Positions 49,313 to 58,214 of a DNA stretch of 64,000 bases are shown here, piece after piece. The position numbers and the translations under genes were made by a program. The DNA comes from Pseudomonas putida (GTDB lineage Bacteria > Pseudomonadota > Gammaproteobacteria > Pseudomonadales > Pseudomonadaceae): assembly GCF_002025705.1 (NCBI RefSeq), contig NZ_CP018846.1, positions 4,765,501 to 4,829,500 on the forward strand, read 5' to 3'. Under the pieces are notes generated by a model. It searched no databases. It was not told the DNA's origin and saw only the letters and a program-made list of their open reading frames with translations. Positions within the stretch are counted from its first letter, which is position 1, and the number at the start of each line of letters is the position of its first letter.

Positions 49313-50602
49313 TTACGCCTGAGCGATCGCGGTTTCCAGGTGCTCAGCCAGAGCATCCCAGGCAATGTTCTGTTGTTCGCCCTGACCACGCAGGGGCTTC
49401 ACGCCGATCTCTTGCTTGGCCAGTTCGTCGTCGCCAAGGATCAGCGCGAACAGCGCGCCGCTCTTGTCGGCCTTCTTGAATTGGCTCTTGAAGCTGCCGC
49501 CACCGGCGTTGACCGCCAGGCGCAGGCCCGGCAGGCGATCACGCAGGCCTTCGGACAGGCGCAGGCCGGCCAGCTCTGCCTGCTCGCCAAAGGCGCACAG
49601 GTAGACGTCGATGGTGCGGTTGATCGACTCGGGGACCTTGCCGAGGGTTTCCAGCAGCAGGATCAGGCGCTCGATACCCATGGCGAAACCGACGCCAGTG
49701 GTCGGCTTGCCGCCCATCTGCTCGACCAGGCCATCATAACGGCCGCCGGCGCAGACGGTGCCCTGGGCGCCGAGCTTGTCGGTGACCCACTCGAACACGG
49801 TCTTGCTGTAGTAGTCCAGGCCACGGACCAGCTTGGTGTTGATCACGAACGGGATGCCGGCGGCGTCGAGGCGAGCCTTGAGGCCCTCGAAGTGCACGCG
49901 GGAATCTTCGTCCAGGTAGTCTTCCAGCTTCGGTGCGCCGACCAGCACCGCCTGGGTGCCCTGGTCCTTGCTGTCGAGGATGCGCAGCGGGTTGCTCTTG
50001 AGGCGGCGCTGGCTGTCTTCGTCGAGCTGTTCCAGGCGCGCCGAGAGGAACTCGACCAGCGCGTCACGGTAGCGGGCACGGGCTTCGCTGGTGCCCAGGC
50101 TGTTGAGCTCGAGCTTGACCGCGTCCTGGATGCCCAGCAGGCCCCACAGGCGCCAGGTCAGCATGATCAGCTCGGCGTCGATATCCGGGCCGTCCAGGTT
50201 GAACACTTCCACGCCAATCTGGTGGAACTGGCGATAGCGGCCCTTCTGCGGGCGTTCATGGCGGAACATCTGGCCGATGTACCAGAGTTTCTGCACCTGG
50301 CCGTTGCCGGTGATGCCGTGCTCCAGCACGGCGCGCACGCAGGCGGCGGTGCCTTCCGGGCGCAAGGTGAGCGAATCGCCGTTGCGGTCCTCGAAGGTGT
50401 ACATCTCTTTTTCGACGATGTCGGTGACTTCACCAATCGAGCGCTTGAACAGCTCGGTGAACTCGACGATCGGCGTGCGGATCTGGCTGTACCCGTAGGT
50501 GTCCAGCAGGCCGGCGACGGTGCCTTCGAAGTAGCGCCAAAGCGGCGACTGCTCTGGCAGGATGTCGTTCATGCCACGGATGGCTTGCAGCGATTTGCTC
50601 AC
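49313..50602 (-). CDS. hisS: Histidyl-tRNA synthetase
   Basis: Class II aminoacyl-tRNA synthetase of 429 residues. N-terminal KSLQAIRGMNDILPEQSPLW, motif 2 around MFRHERPQKGRYRQFHQIG, the histidine-binding LVRGLDYYSKTVFEW, motif 3 GVGFAMGIERLILLLE, and a C-terminal anticodon-binding domain. Charges tRNAHis in the cytoplasm. Between ispG (24 bases upstream) and yfgM. Confidence 0.97.
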   Translation of the reverse strand: MSKSLQAIRGMNDILPEQSPLWRYFEGTVAGLLDTYGYSQIRTPIVEFTELFKRSIGEVTDIVEKEMYTFEDRNGDSLTLRPEGTAACVRAVLEHGITGNGQVQKLWYIGQMFRHERPQKGRYRQFHQIGVEVFNLDGPDIDAELIMLTWRLWGLLGIQDAVKLELNSLGTSEARARYRDALVEFLSARLEQLDEDSQRRLKSNPLRILDSKDQGTQAVLVGAPKLEDYLDEDSRVHFEGLKARLDAAGIPFVINTKLVRGLDYYSKTVFEWVTDKLGAQGTVCAGGRYDGLVEQMGGKPTTGVGFAMGIERLILLLETLGKVPESINRTIDVYLCAFGEQAELAGLRLSEGLRDRLPGLRLAVNAGGGSFKSQFKKADKSGALFALILGDDELAKQEIGVKPLRGQGEQQNIAWDALAEHLETAIAQA

Positions 50603-50626
50603 GAAAAGTCCTTACGAATCTGTGTG

Positions 50627-51736
50627 TCAGCTGCGGGCGATCAGCGCCGCGTCAGCCTCGACCTTTTCGGCCGCTTTCTGGCGGATGAGCTTTTCCAGCT
50701 CATCGACCAGGTTGTCATTGGTCAGTTTCTGCGCCGGCTTGCCGTCGATGTAGACCAAGTTCGGCGTACCACCGGTAAGCCCCACGTGGGACTCCTTGGC
50801 TTCACCAGGGCCGTTGACCACGCAACCGATCACCGCCACGTCCAGCGGCACCAGCAGGTCTTCCAGGCGACCTTCCAGCTCGTTCATGGTCTTGACCACA
50901 TCGAAGTTCTGCCGCGAGCAGCTCGGGCAGGCGATGAAGTTGATGCCACGCGAACGCAGGTGCAGGGACTTGAGGATGTCGTAGCCGACCTTCACTTCCT
51001 CGACCGGGTCGGCCGCCAGCGAGATACGGATGGTATCGCCAATGCCTTCGGCCAGCAGCATACCGAGGCCGACAGCGGATTTCACCGTCCCCGAGCGCAG
51101 GCCACCGGCTTCGGTGATGCCCAGGTGCAGCGGCTGGATGATCTGCTTGGCCAGCAGGCGGTAGGCTTCGACGGCCATGAACACGTCGGAGGCCTTGACG
51201 CTGACCTTGAAGTCCTGGAAGTCCAGGCGGTCGAGGTGCTCGACGTGACGCAGGGCCGATTCGACCAGCGCGGCCGGTGTCGGCTCGCCGTACTTCTTCT
51301 GCAGGTCCTTTTCCAGCGAACCTGCGTTGACGCCGATGCGGATCGGGATACCGCGGTCGCGAGCCGCATCGACCACCGCGCGCACACGGTCTTCACGGCC
51401 GATGTTGCCCGGGTTGATGCGCAGGCAATCGACGCCAAGCTCAGCCACACGCAGGGCGATCTTGTAGTCGAAATGGATATCGGCAACCAGCGGTACGCTG
51501 ACCAGCTGCTTGATCTTGCCGAACGCCTCGGCGGCGTCCATGTCTGGTACCGAGACACGCACGATGTCGACGCCGGCATCGACCAGGCGCTGGATCTGCG
51601 CCACGGTGGCCATCACATCGTTGGTGTCGGTGTTGGTCATGCTCTGCACCGCGATGGGGGCATCACCACCCACCGGCACATTGCCGACCCAGATTTTGCG
51701 GGATTCGCGACGTTTGATCGGAGATTCGCCGTGCAT
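50627..51736 (-). CDS. ispG: IspG (GcpE), HMBPP synthase
   Basis: 4Fe-4S enzyme of 369 residues converting MEcPP to HMBPP in the MEP isoprenoid pathway. Iron-sulfur ligands are CPSC (in FIACPSCSRQNF) and the Cys of IGCVVNGPGEA, which also carries the conserved Glu. The N-terminal TIM-barrel contains SMTNTDTNDVMATVAQIQRL. It depends on the Fe-S clusters assembled by the isc genes in the same window. The stop lies 24 bases before hisS; its start is 3 bases after rodZ. Confidence 0.97.
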   Translation of the reverse strand: MHGESPIKRRESRKIWVGNVPVGGDAPIAVQSMTNTDTNDVMATVAQIQRLVDAGVDIVRVSVPDMDAAEAFGKIKQLVSVPLVADIHFDYKIALRVAELGVDCLRINPGNIGREDRVRAVVDAARDRGIPIRIGVNAGSLEKDLQKKYGEPTPAALVESALRHVEHLDRLDFQDFKVSVKASDVFMAVEAYRLLAKQIIQPLHLGITEAGGLRSGTVKSAVGLGMLLAEGIGDTIRISLAADPVEEVKVGYDILKSLHLRSRGINFIACPSCSRQNFDVVKTMNELEGRLEDLLVPLDVAVIGCVVNGPGEAKESHVGLTGGTPNLVYIDGKPAQKLTNDNLVDELEKLIRQKAAEKVEADAALIARS

Positions 51737-51739
51737 GAC

Positions 51740-52762
51740 TTACTGTCCCAACTTCAGGCGAGCGGTCTCGCCACTGGTGAACGGGGCAACATCGACGGCC
51801 TGGCCGTTGTAGCTGACCTGGGCGCCACGGGCAAAGCCCAGACGGACCGCGAATGGCGGCTTGCCGGTCAACTCGAGGTTGTCCCCCTTGCGCTTGATGG
51901 CGCTGAACAGCACCTTGCCGTTGCCATCGGACACCTGGGTCCAGCAATCGGCGGTGAACTGGATTGCAACCTTGGCGCTGCCGGCCGGCACGGCCGCGGG
52001 GGCGGCAGGCTCGGCGGCGGCAACGGCTGGCACGCTGGCAACGGGTGCGGCCGGTGCCACCGGTGCGGCAGGGGCCGGAGCTGGCGCGGCAGCATGAGCC
52101 GGTGCCTGCTGAACCGGAGCCTGCTGAACCGGAGCAGGAGCAGTGGCGGCCGGAGCGGCTTCGCTGGTGGTTTCGGCAGCCGCCTCGGCGGGGGCCTGTT
52201 CCAGCGGCAGCGGCGCGCTCTCCGGCTGCTGGCCTGCCGTCACGGCCTGGTCTTCTGGCTCATCCAGCGGGTGGATCTGGGTGGTGCCATCGGCGCTTTC
52301 GACTTCCACATGCTCGAGGGCGATCTTGGCCAGGTCCTTGCCTTTCATGCTGCCCTGGTCCTGCCACCAGATGAAGCTGCCGCCTACCACGGCGACCAGC
52401 AGCAACAGGGTGACACCGCGCATGATGTTGTGCGACAGCCGCACCGGCTCTTCGATACGCCCCAGCGAATGCACTTCGCTGCCTTTGGCGTGGGTGCCGG
52501 TGTACTGGTCGAAGGCTTCGACCAGCGGTGCCTGGTCCATGTCCATCAATTTGGCGTAGGCGCGGATATACCCACGAGCGAAAGTGTGCCCGGGCAGCTT
52601 GTCGAAGGCGCCGGTTTCCACGTGGTTCAGCGAACTTACGGTGAGGTTGAGCTTGCGGGCCACCTCGGCTTGCGACCACTCGCGTTTCTCGCGGGCCTGG
52701 CGCAACAGCTCACCGGGGTTCTGGCCAGTCGCTGCTGCTACTTCGGGATGCGCGGCTTTCAT
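51740..52762 (-). CDS. rodZ: RodZ, cell-shape/MreB-associated protein
   Basis: Bitopic membrane protein of 340 residues. Cytoplasmic helix-turn-helix (GELLRQAREKREWSQAEVAR; NLTVSSLNHVETGAFDKLPG), one membrane helix (IMRGVTLLLLVAVVGGSFIW), a long periplasmic Ala/Pro linker (about residues 190-265) containing the repeated QQAPVQQAP, and a C-terminal DUF4115 domain (FTADCWTQVSDGNGKVLFSA). It anchors MreB filaments. Overlaps the pilF stop by 4 bases. Confidence 0.95.
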   Translation of the reverse strand: MKAAHPEVAAATGQNPGELLRQAREKREWSQAEVARKLNLTVSSLNHVETGAFDKLPGHTFARGYIRAYAKLMDMDQAPLVEAFDQYTGTHAKGSEVHSLGRIEEPVRLSHNIMRGVTLLLLVAVVGGSFIWWQDQGSMKGKDLAKIALEHVEVESADGTTQIHPLDEPEDQAVTAGQQPESAPLPLEQAPAEAAAETTSEAAPAATAPAPVQQAPVQQAPAHAAAPAPAPAAPVAPAAPVASVPAVAAAEPAAPAAVPAGSAKVAIQFTADCWTQVSDGNGKVLFSAIKRKGDNLELTGKPPFAVRLGFARGAQVSYNGQAVDVAPFTSGETARLKLGQ

Positions 52763-53520
52763 CGTTGCTCCGACAGGTATTGCTGATATTCCGGCGTACC
52801 GGGATAAAGTCGTTGTAATTGCTGGCCCAGATCGGCCAGGGTGCCCTGCTCGTCGAATACCCGGGCAAGGCGGCTGCCCAACAGAAGGCTACGGGCGTTG
52901 TGATCGCTCAACTGGCTGAAACGATCGTAGTAGTCACGGGCCGGCACATAATGCCTGTTTTCGTAGGACAACTCAGCCATTTCGAGCAACGCTCTGGGCT
53001 GGCGCCGGTCAAGTTGCAAGGCCTTGGTGAGGTACGCCTGTGCCTGGTCGCGGTCGTCGAGCCTCAGGGCCGTCAGGCCAAGGTTCTCGTATACCCGCGA
53101 ACGTTCAGGATACAGGGTATCGGCACTGGCAAGGCGAAACATCTGCTCGGCTTCGGCAAAACGTTGCTGAGCATATAGGAAACTGCCGTAATTGTTGCGA
53201 ATTCGCGTGTCGCCCGGGCGGGAAGCCAGCGCTTTCTTGAAGTGCGCCTCGGCAAGGGCAGGCTCACCTTCGGCCTGGAACACCAGGGCCAGAGCCGTGT
53301 GGGCGTCGGCATCCCCGGCATCCAGCGCCAGGGCCTTGCCCAACGGGACCTTGGCGTGTTGGGTCAAACCTTGTTGCAAATAACCCAGGCCAAGCTGCGT
53401 GTATGCACGCCCTGCCTCCGTTCGCCCCTGGCGGTTGGCCAGGGGGTCGCTCGCGCCGCCCGACACGCAGCCGGCCAGCAGCGAAAGCGCAAGGATCGAC
53501 AGCGCGGCGCGCAGGCTCAT
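52759..53520 (-). CDS. pilF: PilF/PilW-type TPR lipoprotein
   Basis: Lipoprotein of 253 residues: lipobox LLAGC (Cys18) then six or so TPR repeats (GRAYTQLGLGYLQQGLTQHA; ADAHTALALVFQAEGEPALA; TRIRNNYGSFLYAQQRFAEA). PilF is the pilotin needed for multimerisation of the PilQ secretin in type IV pili. ATG 53520 is chosen because the signal peptide begins there; upstream in-frame codons overlap rlmN. Its position before rodZ-ispG-hisS is conserved in pseudomonads. Confidence 0.93.
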   Translation of the reverse strand: MSLRAALSILALSLLAGCVSGGASDPLANRQGRTEAGRAYTQLGLGYLQQGLTQHAKVPLGKALALDAGDADAHTALALVFQAEGEPALAEAHFKKALASRPGDTRIRNNYGSFLYAQQRFAEAEQMFRLASADTLYPERSRVYENLGLTALRLDDRDQAQAYLTKALQLDRRQPRALLEMAELSYENRHYVPARDYYDRFSQLSDHNARSLLLGSRLARVFDEQGTLADLGQQLQRLYPGTPEYQQYLSEQR

Positions 53521-53533
53521 GGCAGGGCCGGGC

Positions 53534-54679
53534 TCAGTGGCGCACGGCGCTGTCTTGCAGCTCGGCGTCAGCGGACAGCTGGCGGACGGCGATGTAGCGC
53601 TCGCTGCGGCGGGTGCGGTCGTTGACCTGACCGACCAGCTGACCACAGGCGGCGTCGATGTCCTCGCCACGGGTGGTACGGGTGGTGACGTTGAAACCAC
53701 CGTGGTGCAGCAGGTCCTGGAAACGGCGGATCGCGTTGTTGCTCGGCCGCTCGTAGCCCGAATGCGGGAACGGGTTGAACGGGATCAGGTTGATCTTGCA
53801 CGGTACGTCGCGCAGCAGTTCGATCATCTGTGCCGCATGCTCAGGCTGGTCGTTGACGTCCTTGAGCAGGGTGTACTCGATGGTCAGCACACGCTTGCCA
53901 CCCAGGGTCGACATGTAGCCCATGCACGATTCGAGCAGCATCTTCAGCGGGTACTTCTTGTTGATCGGTACCAGCTGGTTGCGCAGTTCGTCGTTCGGCG
54001 CGTGCAGCGACAGCGCCAGGGACACGTCGATGTGCTTGGCCAGTTCGTCGATCATCGGCACCACGCCCGAGGTGGACAGGGTGACGCGGCGCTTGGAAAT
54101 GCCATAGCCAAGATCTTCCATCATGATCTTCATCGCGGCGATGACATTGTCGAAATTCAGCAGGGGCTCGCCCATGCCCATCATCACCACGTTGGTAATC
54201 GCGCGGTCGATCTTGGCAGGGACAGTCCCGAAGGATTTGTTCGCAAGCCACACCTGGCCGATCACTTCGGCGGCGGTGAGGTTGCTGTTGAAGCCTTGCT
54301 TGCCGGTGGAGCAGAAACTGCAATCCAGGGCGCAGCCGGCTTGCGACGAGACGCAGAGCGTACCGCGGTCGTCGGTGGGGATGTAGACGGTCTCGACGCA
54401 GCTGCCGGAGGCAACGCGGACCACCCACTTGCGGGTACCGTCGGCGGAAATGTCTTCACTGACCACTTCCGGGCCCCGAATTTCGGCAACGGCCTCAAGC
54501 TTCTCGCGCAGGACCTTGCCGACGTTGGTCATGGCAGCGAAATCGTCGACGCCAAAATGGTGAATCCACTTCATCACCTGGCCAGCGCGAAAGCGCTTCT
54601 CCCCGATCGAGTCGAAGAACTGTTCCATTTCCTGCAGGGTCAGCCCCAACAGGTTGATTTTGCCGGTAGATGTCGTCAT
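53534..54679 (-). CDS. rlmN: RlmN, 23S rRNA/tRNA m2A methyltransferase
   Basis: Radical-SAM enzyme of 381 residues methylating A2503 of 23S rRNA and A37 of some tRNAs. The radical-SAM triad is CALDCSFC (CxxxCxxC), followed by STGKQGFNSNLTAAEVIGQV. The second catalytic Cys lies in RGEDIDAACGQLVG near the C-terminus, and the conserved MNGMGEPL is seen as VMMGMGEPLLN. Thirteen bases separate its stop from the pilF start; ndk lies 28 bases upstream. Confidence 0.96.
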   Translation of the reverse strand: MTTSTGKINLLGLTLQEMEQFFDSIGEKRFRAGQVMKWIHHFGVDDFAAMTNVGKVLREKLEAVAEIRGPEVVSEDISADGTRKWVVRVASGSCVETVYIPTDDRGTLCVSSQAGCALDCSFCSTGKQGFNSNLTAAEVIGQVWLANKSFGTVPAKIDRAITNVVMMGMGEPLLNFDNVIAAMKIMMEDLGYGISKRRVTLSTSGVVPMIDELAKHIDVSLALSLHAPNDELRNQLVPINKKYPLKMLLESCMGYMSTLGGKRVLTIEYTLLKDVNDQPEHAAQMIELLRDVPCKINLIPFNPFPHSGYERPSNNAIRRFQDLLHHGGFNVTTRTTRGEDIDAACGQLVGQVNDRTRRSERYIAVRQLSADAELQDSAVRH

Positions 54680-54707
54680 GGATTCACCTTCACCCTTAAG
54701 CTTTCGC

Positions 54708-55133
54708 TTAGCGAGTGGTTACCTCGGTAGCAGCGAAGAAGTAAGCGATTTCGCGAGCAGCAGCAGCTTCGGAGTCCGAACCGTGAACGGCGTTGGCGTC
54801 GATCGACTCAGCGAAGTCAGCACGGATGGTGCCGGCAGCAGCTTCTTTAGGGTTGGTAGCGCCCATCAGCTCACGGTTCAGAGCGATGGCGTTTTCGCCT
54901 TCCAGAACCTGAACAACGACCGGACCGGAAGTCATGAAGGCAACCAGGTCACCGAAGAAGCCACGAGCGCTGTGCTCGGCGTAGAAGCCTTCGGCTTCGG
55001 CTTTGGACAGTTGCTTGATTTTCGAGGCAACGATTTTCAGGCCAGCTTCTTCGAAGCGGGTGGTGATCTTGCCGATTACGTTCTTGGCAACGGCGTCAGG
55101 CTTGATGATCGAGAAAGTACGTTGAACAGCCAT
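54708..55133 (-). CDS. ndk: Nucleoside diphosphate kinase
   Basis: Cytoplasmic enzyme of 141 residues balancing NTP/dNTP pools. The phospho-His lies in NAVHGSDSEAAAAREI; the start RTFSIIKPDAVAKN is diagnostic. Downstream of the isc operon terminator, with a TATAAT -10 box in the terminator's loop, so it probably has its own promoter. Codon use looks optimised relative to neighbours (many GTT, GCT, CGT), in keeping with high expression. Confidence 0.97.
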   Translation of the reverse strand: MAVQRTFSIIKPDAVAKNVIGKITTRFEEAGLKIVASKIKQLSKAEAEGFYAEHSARGFFGDLVAFMTSGPVVVQVLEGENAIALNRELMGATNPKEAAAGTIRADFAESIDANAVHGSDSEAAAAREIAYFFAATEVTTR

Positions 55134-55169
55134 GGAAAACTCCAGAATATTGAGTGTTACGAAAAATTA

Positions 55170-55192
55170 AACCCGCGAATTATACGCGGGTT
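55170..55192 (-). terminator. isc operon terminator that contains the ndk -10 box
   Basis: AACCCGCG (55170-55177) pairs with CGCGGGTT (55185-55192) around AATTATA. On the minus strand it is followed by a TTTAATTTTT tail, making a good terminator for iscR-iscX. The loop read on the minus strand is TATAAT, a consensus -10 box for ndk, about 45 bases before its start; the matching -35 is weak. Confidence 0.8.
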
Positions 55193-55223
55193 CCAGGGGA
55201 TTGCCTAACCTGCAGCGTCACGC

Positions 55224-55424
55224 TTAGTCGGCTTCTTCGATCCAGGCCGCCTGGATGGCCTCGAGCACTTTCTCACCGCCACGTGACGGATCGTCGCTGA
55301 ACTCTGGCAAGGCCAGCACCCAACGGTGCAGATCGACGAAATTCACATATTTAGGATCGACGTCCGGCTTGCTTTCTGCAAGCTGGATGGCGATCTCAAG
55401 TACATCAATCCATTTCAGGCTCAT
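55224..55424 (-). CDS. iscX: IscX (YfhJ), Fe-S assembly accessory protein
   Basis: A 66-residue acidic protein (KWIDVLEIAIQLAESKPDVD; KYVNFVDLHRWVLALPEF) that binds IscS and iron and tunes Fe-S assembly. Last gene of the isc operon, 10 bases after fdx. ATG 55424 gives the family length; longer in-frame extension into fdx is discarded. Confidence 0.95.
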   Translation of the reverse strand: MSLKWIDVLEIAIQLAESKPDVDPKYVNFVDLHRWVLALPEFSDDPSRGGEKVLEAIQAAWIEEAD

Positions 55425-55434
55425 CGGGCAAACC

Positions 55435-55776
55435 TCAGTGCGGCGCTTCGGCAGCGTGGTTGAGCGTATATTTGGGCAGCTCGATGGTGAGATCGTCCTC
55501 ACCGACGATCACCTGGCAAGCAAGGCGCGATTGCGCCTCCAGGCCCCAGGCCTTGTCCAGCATATCCTCTTCCAGCTCATCGGCTTCCTCGAGCGAGTCG
55601 AAGCCTTCGCGCACGATGCAGTGGCAGGTGGTGCAGGCACACACGCCGCCGCACGCGCTTTCCATCTCGATGTGGTGCTCGTGGGCCAGTTCCAGGATGT
55701 TGGTCCCTGGCTCCACCTCTACCACCAGCCCGTCCGGGCAGAACTTCTCGTGCGGCAGGAAAATCACCTGGGGCAT
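55435..55776 (-). CDS. fdx: Isc-type 2Fe-2S ferredoxin
   Basis: Adrenodoxin-type ferredoxin of 113 residues. Cluster ligands appear in ACGGVCACTTCHC and in the later LACQVIVGEDDLTIELP. It supplies electrons for cluster formation on IscU. Positions 3 bases after hscA and 10 bases before iscX confirm the operon. Confidence 0.96.
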   Translation of the reverse strand: MPQVIFLPHEKFCPDGLVVEVEPGTNILELAHEHHIEMESACGGVCACTTCHCIVREGFDSLEEADELEEDMLDKAWGLEAQSRLACQVIVGEDDLTIELPKYTLNHAAEAPH

Positions 55777-55779
55777 CGG

Positions 55780-57642
55780 TTACTCCTCGATCTCATTCAG
55801 GTTGCGCCCGGCCAGTGCGGCTTTGACCGTCGAATCAAGGCGACGGGCGGCAAAAGCATCGGTCACCTGCGACAGACGCTTGGTCTGTTGCTCGATGGCC
55901 GCGCCATCGGTGCCGCTGAGCAAATCACGCAATTCTTGCATCTGGTACTCGATGGCCACCCGCTCATCTTCGCTGAGCAGGCGCTCACCGTCGGCGTCCA
56001 GGGCACCTTGCACCGCTTCGAGCAGGCGTTCGCCGTCGACCTGGTGCTCGCGCAGCTGGCGCGCCTGCTTGTCGGAGCCTGCGTGCTCGAAGGAATCCTT
56101 GAGCATACGAGCGATCTCGCCGTCGGTCAGGCCATAGGATGGCTTGACCTGGATGCTGGCTTCAACGCCCGAACCCAGCTCGCGGGCAGCAACGCTGAGC
56201 AGGCCGTCGGCATCGACCTGGAAGGTGACGCGAATCTTCGCGGCGCCGGCAACCATGGCCGGAATGCCACGCAGCTCGAAGCGCGCCAGGGAGCGGCAGT
56301 CGCTGATCAGCTCGCGCTCACCCTGCAGGACGTGGATCATCATGGCCGACTGGCCATCTTTGTAAGTGGTGAATTCCTGGGCGCGGGCCACCGGAATGGT
56401 GGTGTTGCGCGGGATCACCTTCTCCATCAGCCCGCCCATGGTTTCAAGGCCCAAGGACAGCGGGATGACGTCGAGCAGCAGCAGTTCGCCACCTTCGCGG
56501 CGATTGCCGGCCAAGGTGTCGGCCTGGATCGCGGCGCCTATGGCCACGACCTGGTCCGGGTCGATCGAGGTCAGCGGAGTGCGGCCAAACAGCGCGCCTA
56601 CGGCTTCACGCACACGAGGCACGCGGGTCGAACCACCGACCATCACTACTGCCCCCACCTCTTCCAGCTCGACACCGCTATCGCGCACGGCGCGACGGCA
56701 GGCTTTCAAGCTGCGGGCAACCAGGGGCTCGATCATGGCCTCGAAGGCGGTGCGGCTCAGCTCGCCCTGCCAGGCACCATGGCTGACACTGACGCTATCA
56801 ACATCGGTCAGGGCCTCTTTGGCAGCGCAAGCGGCCTGCAGCAACTGGCGCTGGGTGGCCGGGTCGAGATCAGCGGACAGGCCAGCCTGTTCGATGATCC
56901 AACCCGCGATGGCGTGGTCGAAATCATCGCCGCCCAGGGCAGTATCGCCACCGGTAGCCAACACTTCGAACACACCGGCGGTCAGGCGCAGAATGGAAAT
57001 GTCGAAGGTACCGCCACCCAGGTCATAGATGGCCACCAGGCCTTCGGCGTTCTGATCCAGACCATAAGCTACGGCAGCGGCGGTCGGCTCATTGAGCAGG
57101 CGCAGCACGCTCAGGCCGGCCAGGCGCGCGGCATCTTTGGTGGCCTGACGCTGTGCGTCGTCGAAATAGGCCGGCACGGTAATTACCGCGCCTACCAATT
57201 CACCACCGAGGGTGGCTTCGGCGCGCTCGCGCAGCACCTTGAGGATGTCGGCGGACACTTCCACCGGGCTTTTCGGCCCTTGGATGGTGTCGATGAATGG
57301 CATGTGCGACTCGCCGCCGATGAAGCGGTACGGCAGTTGCTCACCGAGCTGCTTGACGTCTGCCAGGCCACGCCCCATCAGGCGCTTGACCGAGAGAACG
57401 GTGTTCAGCGGGTCGCTGGAGGCCGCTTCACGCGCGGCCAGGCCGACTTCGTTGTGGCCAGCCAGGTAACGCACCGCCGACGGCAGAATGACGTTGCCCT
57501 GCGCATCAGGCAGGGGCTCGCTGCGACCGCTGCGTACGGCAGCGACCAGAGAATTGGTGGTACCCAGGTCGATCCCCACCGCCAGGCGACGCTGGTGCGG
57601 CTGAGGGCTTTGACCGGGTTCGGCGATCTGCAGTAGGGCCAT
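55780..57642 (-). CDS. hscA: HscA, Hsp70-type chaperone of Fe-S transfer
   Basis: ATP-dependent chaperone of 620 residues. ATPase landmarks: VGIDLGTTNSLVAAV, AVITVPAYFDDAQRQATKDA, IYDLGGGTFDISIL, and VVMVGGSTRVPRVREAV. The substrate-binding half starts near LLLLDVIPLSLGLETMGG. It receives IscU through the LPPVK motif and hands clusters on to apo-proteins, with HscB as J-protein partner (gene immediately upstream). Confidence 0.97.
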   Translation of the reverse strand: MALLQIAEPGQSPQPHQRRLAVGIDLGTTNSLVAAVRSGRSEPLPDAQGNVILPSAVRYLAGHNEVGLAAREAASSDPLNTVLSVKRLMGRGLADVKQLGEQLPYRFIGGESHMPFIDTIQGPKSPVEVSADILKVLRERAEATLGGELVGAVITVPAYFDDAQRQATKDAARLAGLSVLRLLNEPTAAAVAYGLDQNAEGLVAIYDLGGGTFDISILRLTAGVFEVLATGGDTALGGDDFDHAIAGWIIEQAGLSADLDPATQRQLLQAACAAKEALTDVDSVSVSHGAWQGELSRTAFEAMIEPLVARSLKACRRAVRDSGVELEEVGAVVMVGGSTRVPRVREAVGALFGRTPLTSIDPDQVVAIGAAIQADTLAGNRREGGELLLLDVIPLSLGLETMGGLMEKVIPRNTTIPVARAQEFTTYKDGQSAMMIHVLQGERELISDCRSLARFELRGIPAMVAGAAKIRVTFQVDADGLLSVAARELGSGVEASIQVKPSYGLTDGEIARMLKDSFEHAGSDKQARQLREHQVDGERLLEAVQGALDADGERLLSEDERVAIEYQMQELRDLLSGTDGAAIEQQTKRLSQVTDAFAARRLDSTVKAALAGRNLNEIEE

Positions 57643-57684
57643 GCTTATCTGAATACCTTAGGCGTCATCACGGGCGACACCGGG

Positions 57685-58206
57685 TTAATCGTCGAGGCGC
57701 TCTTCGAGTTGGCGCACTTCTTGGGCGAGCTTGTCGAGGAACTGCATGCGGCGCATCAGGCGCTCGGCCTTGTCGCGCTCGGCAGGCACATCCCAGCAGG
57801 CGGCGAAATCCTCGTTCAGCGTGTCCTGAGCGGCCTTCAGGCGCTTCTTGAACACGGCCACGCCATCGAGGTCGGCTTCGTCCTGCAGCTCTTCCAGCTC
57901 TTCGCGCCACTGCATCTGCTGCAACAGGAAGTCAGGGTCATGGACCGTGACCTCCTGGGGCACTTCGTGGCCACCGATTGCCAGCAGATAGCGGGCACGG
58001 CGCGGCGCACTGCGCAGGGTCTGGTAGGCGTCGTTGAGGGCCGCGGACTTTTCCAGCGCTACCCGCTGCTCGCGCTCGGAAGCGTCGGCGAAGCGGTCCG
58101 GATGGACCTCACGGGCCAGCTCGCGATAGCGAGTGGCCAGTTTATCGAGGTCTAGGCGGAAACAGGGCTGGAGGTCAAACAGAGCGAAATGACAAGGAGT
58201 ACCCAC
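57685..58206 (-). CDS. hscB: HscB, J-domain co-chaperone
   Basis: A 173-residue co-chaperone. The J domain has the HPD tripeptide (YRELAREVHPDRFADASERE), and a C-terminal helical domain (LLQQMQWREELEELQDEADL) binds IscU. The start is GTG 58206, six bases after GAGG, giving MGTPCHFALFDLQPCFRLDL and the usual length (E. coli 171). Longer in-frame starts would run into iscA. Confidence 0.95.
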   Translation of the reverse strand: MGTPCHFALFDLQPCFRLDLDKLATRYRELAREVHPDRFADASEREQRVALEKSAALNDAYQTLRSAPRRARYLLAIGGHEVPQEVTVHDPDFLLQQMQWREELEELQDEADLDGVAVFKKRLKAAQDTLNEDFAACWDVPAERDKAERLMRRMQFLDKLAQEVRQLEERLDD

Positions 58207-58214
58207 GGCCAGCC

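Noticed and set aside
49340..52786. A 1148-codon open frame on the plus strand opposite hisS-ispG-rodZ
   Set aside because: It crosses three conserved minus-strand genes and their gaps; composition is that of an antisense frame. Length alone is not evidence at this GC content.
55255..57636. A 793-codon plus-strand frame opposite fdx and hscA
   Set aside because: Antisense shadow of the isc operon; no domain recognisable.
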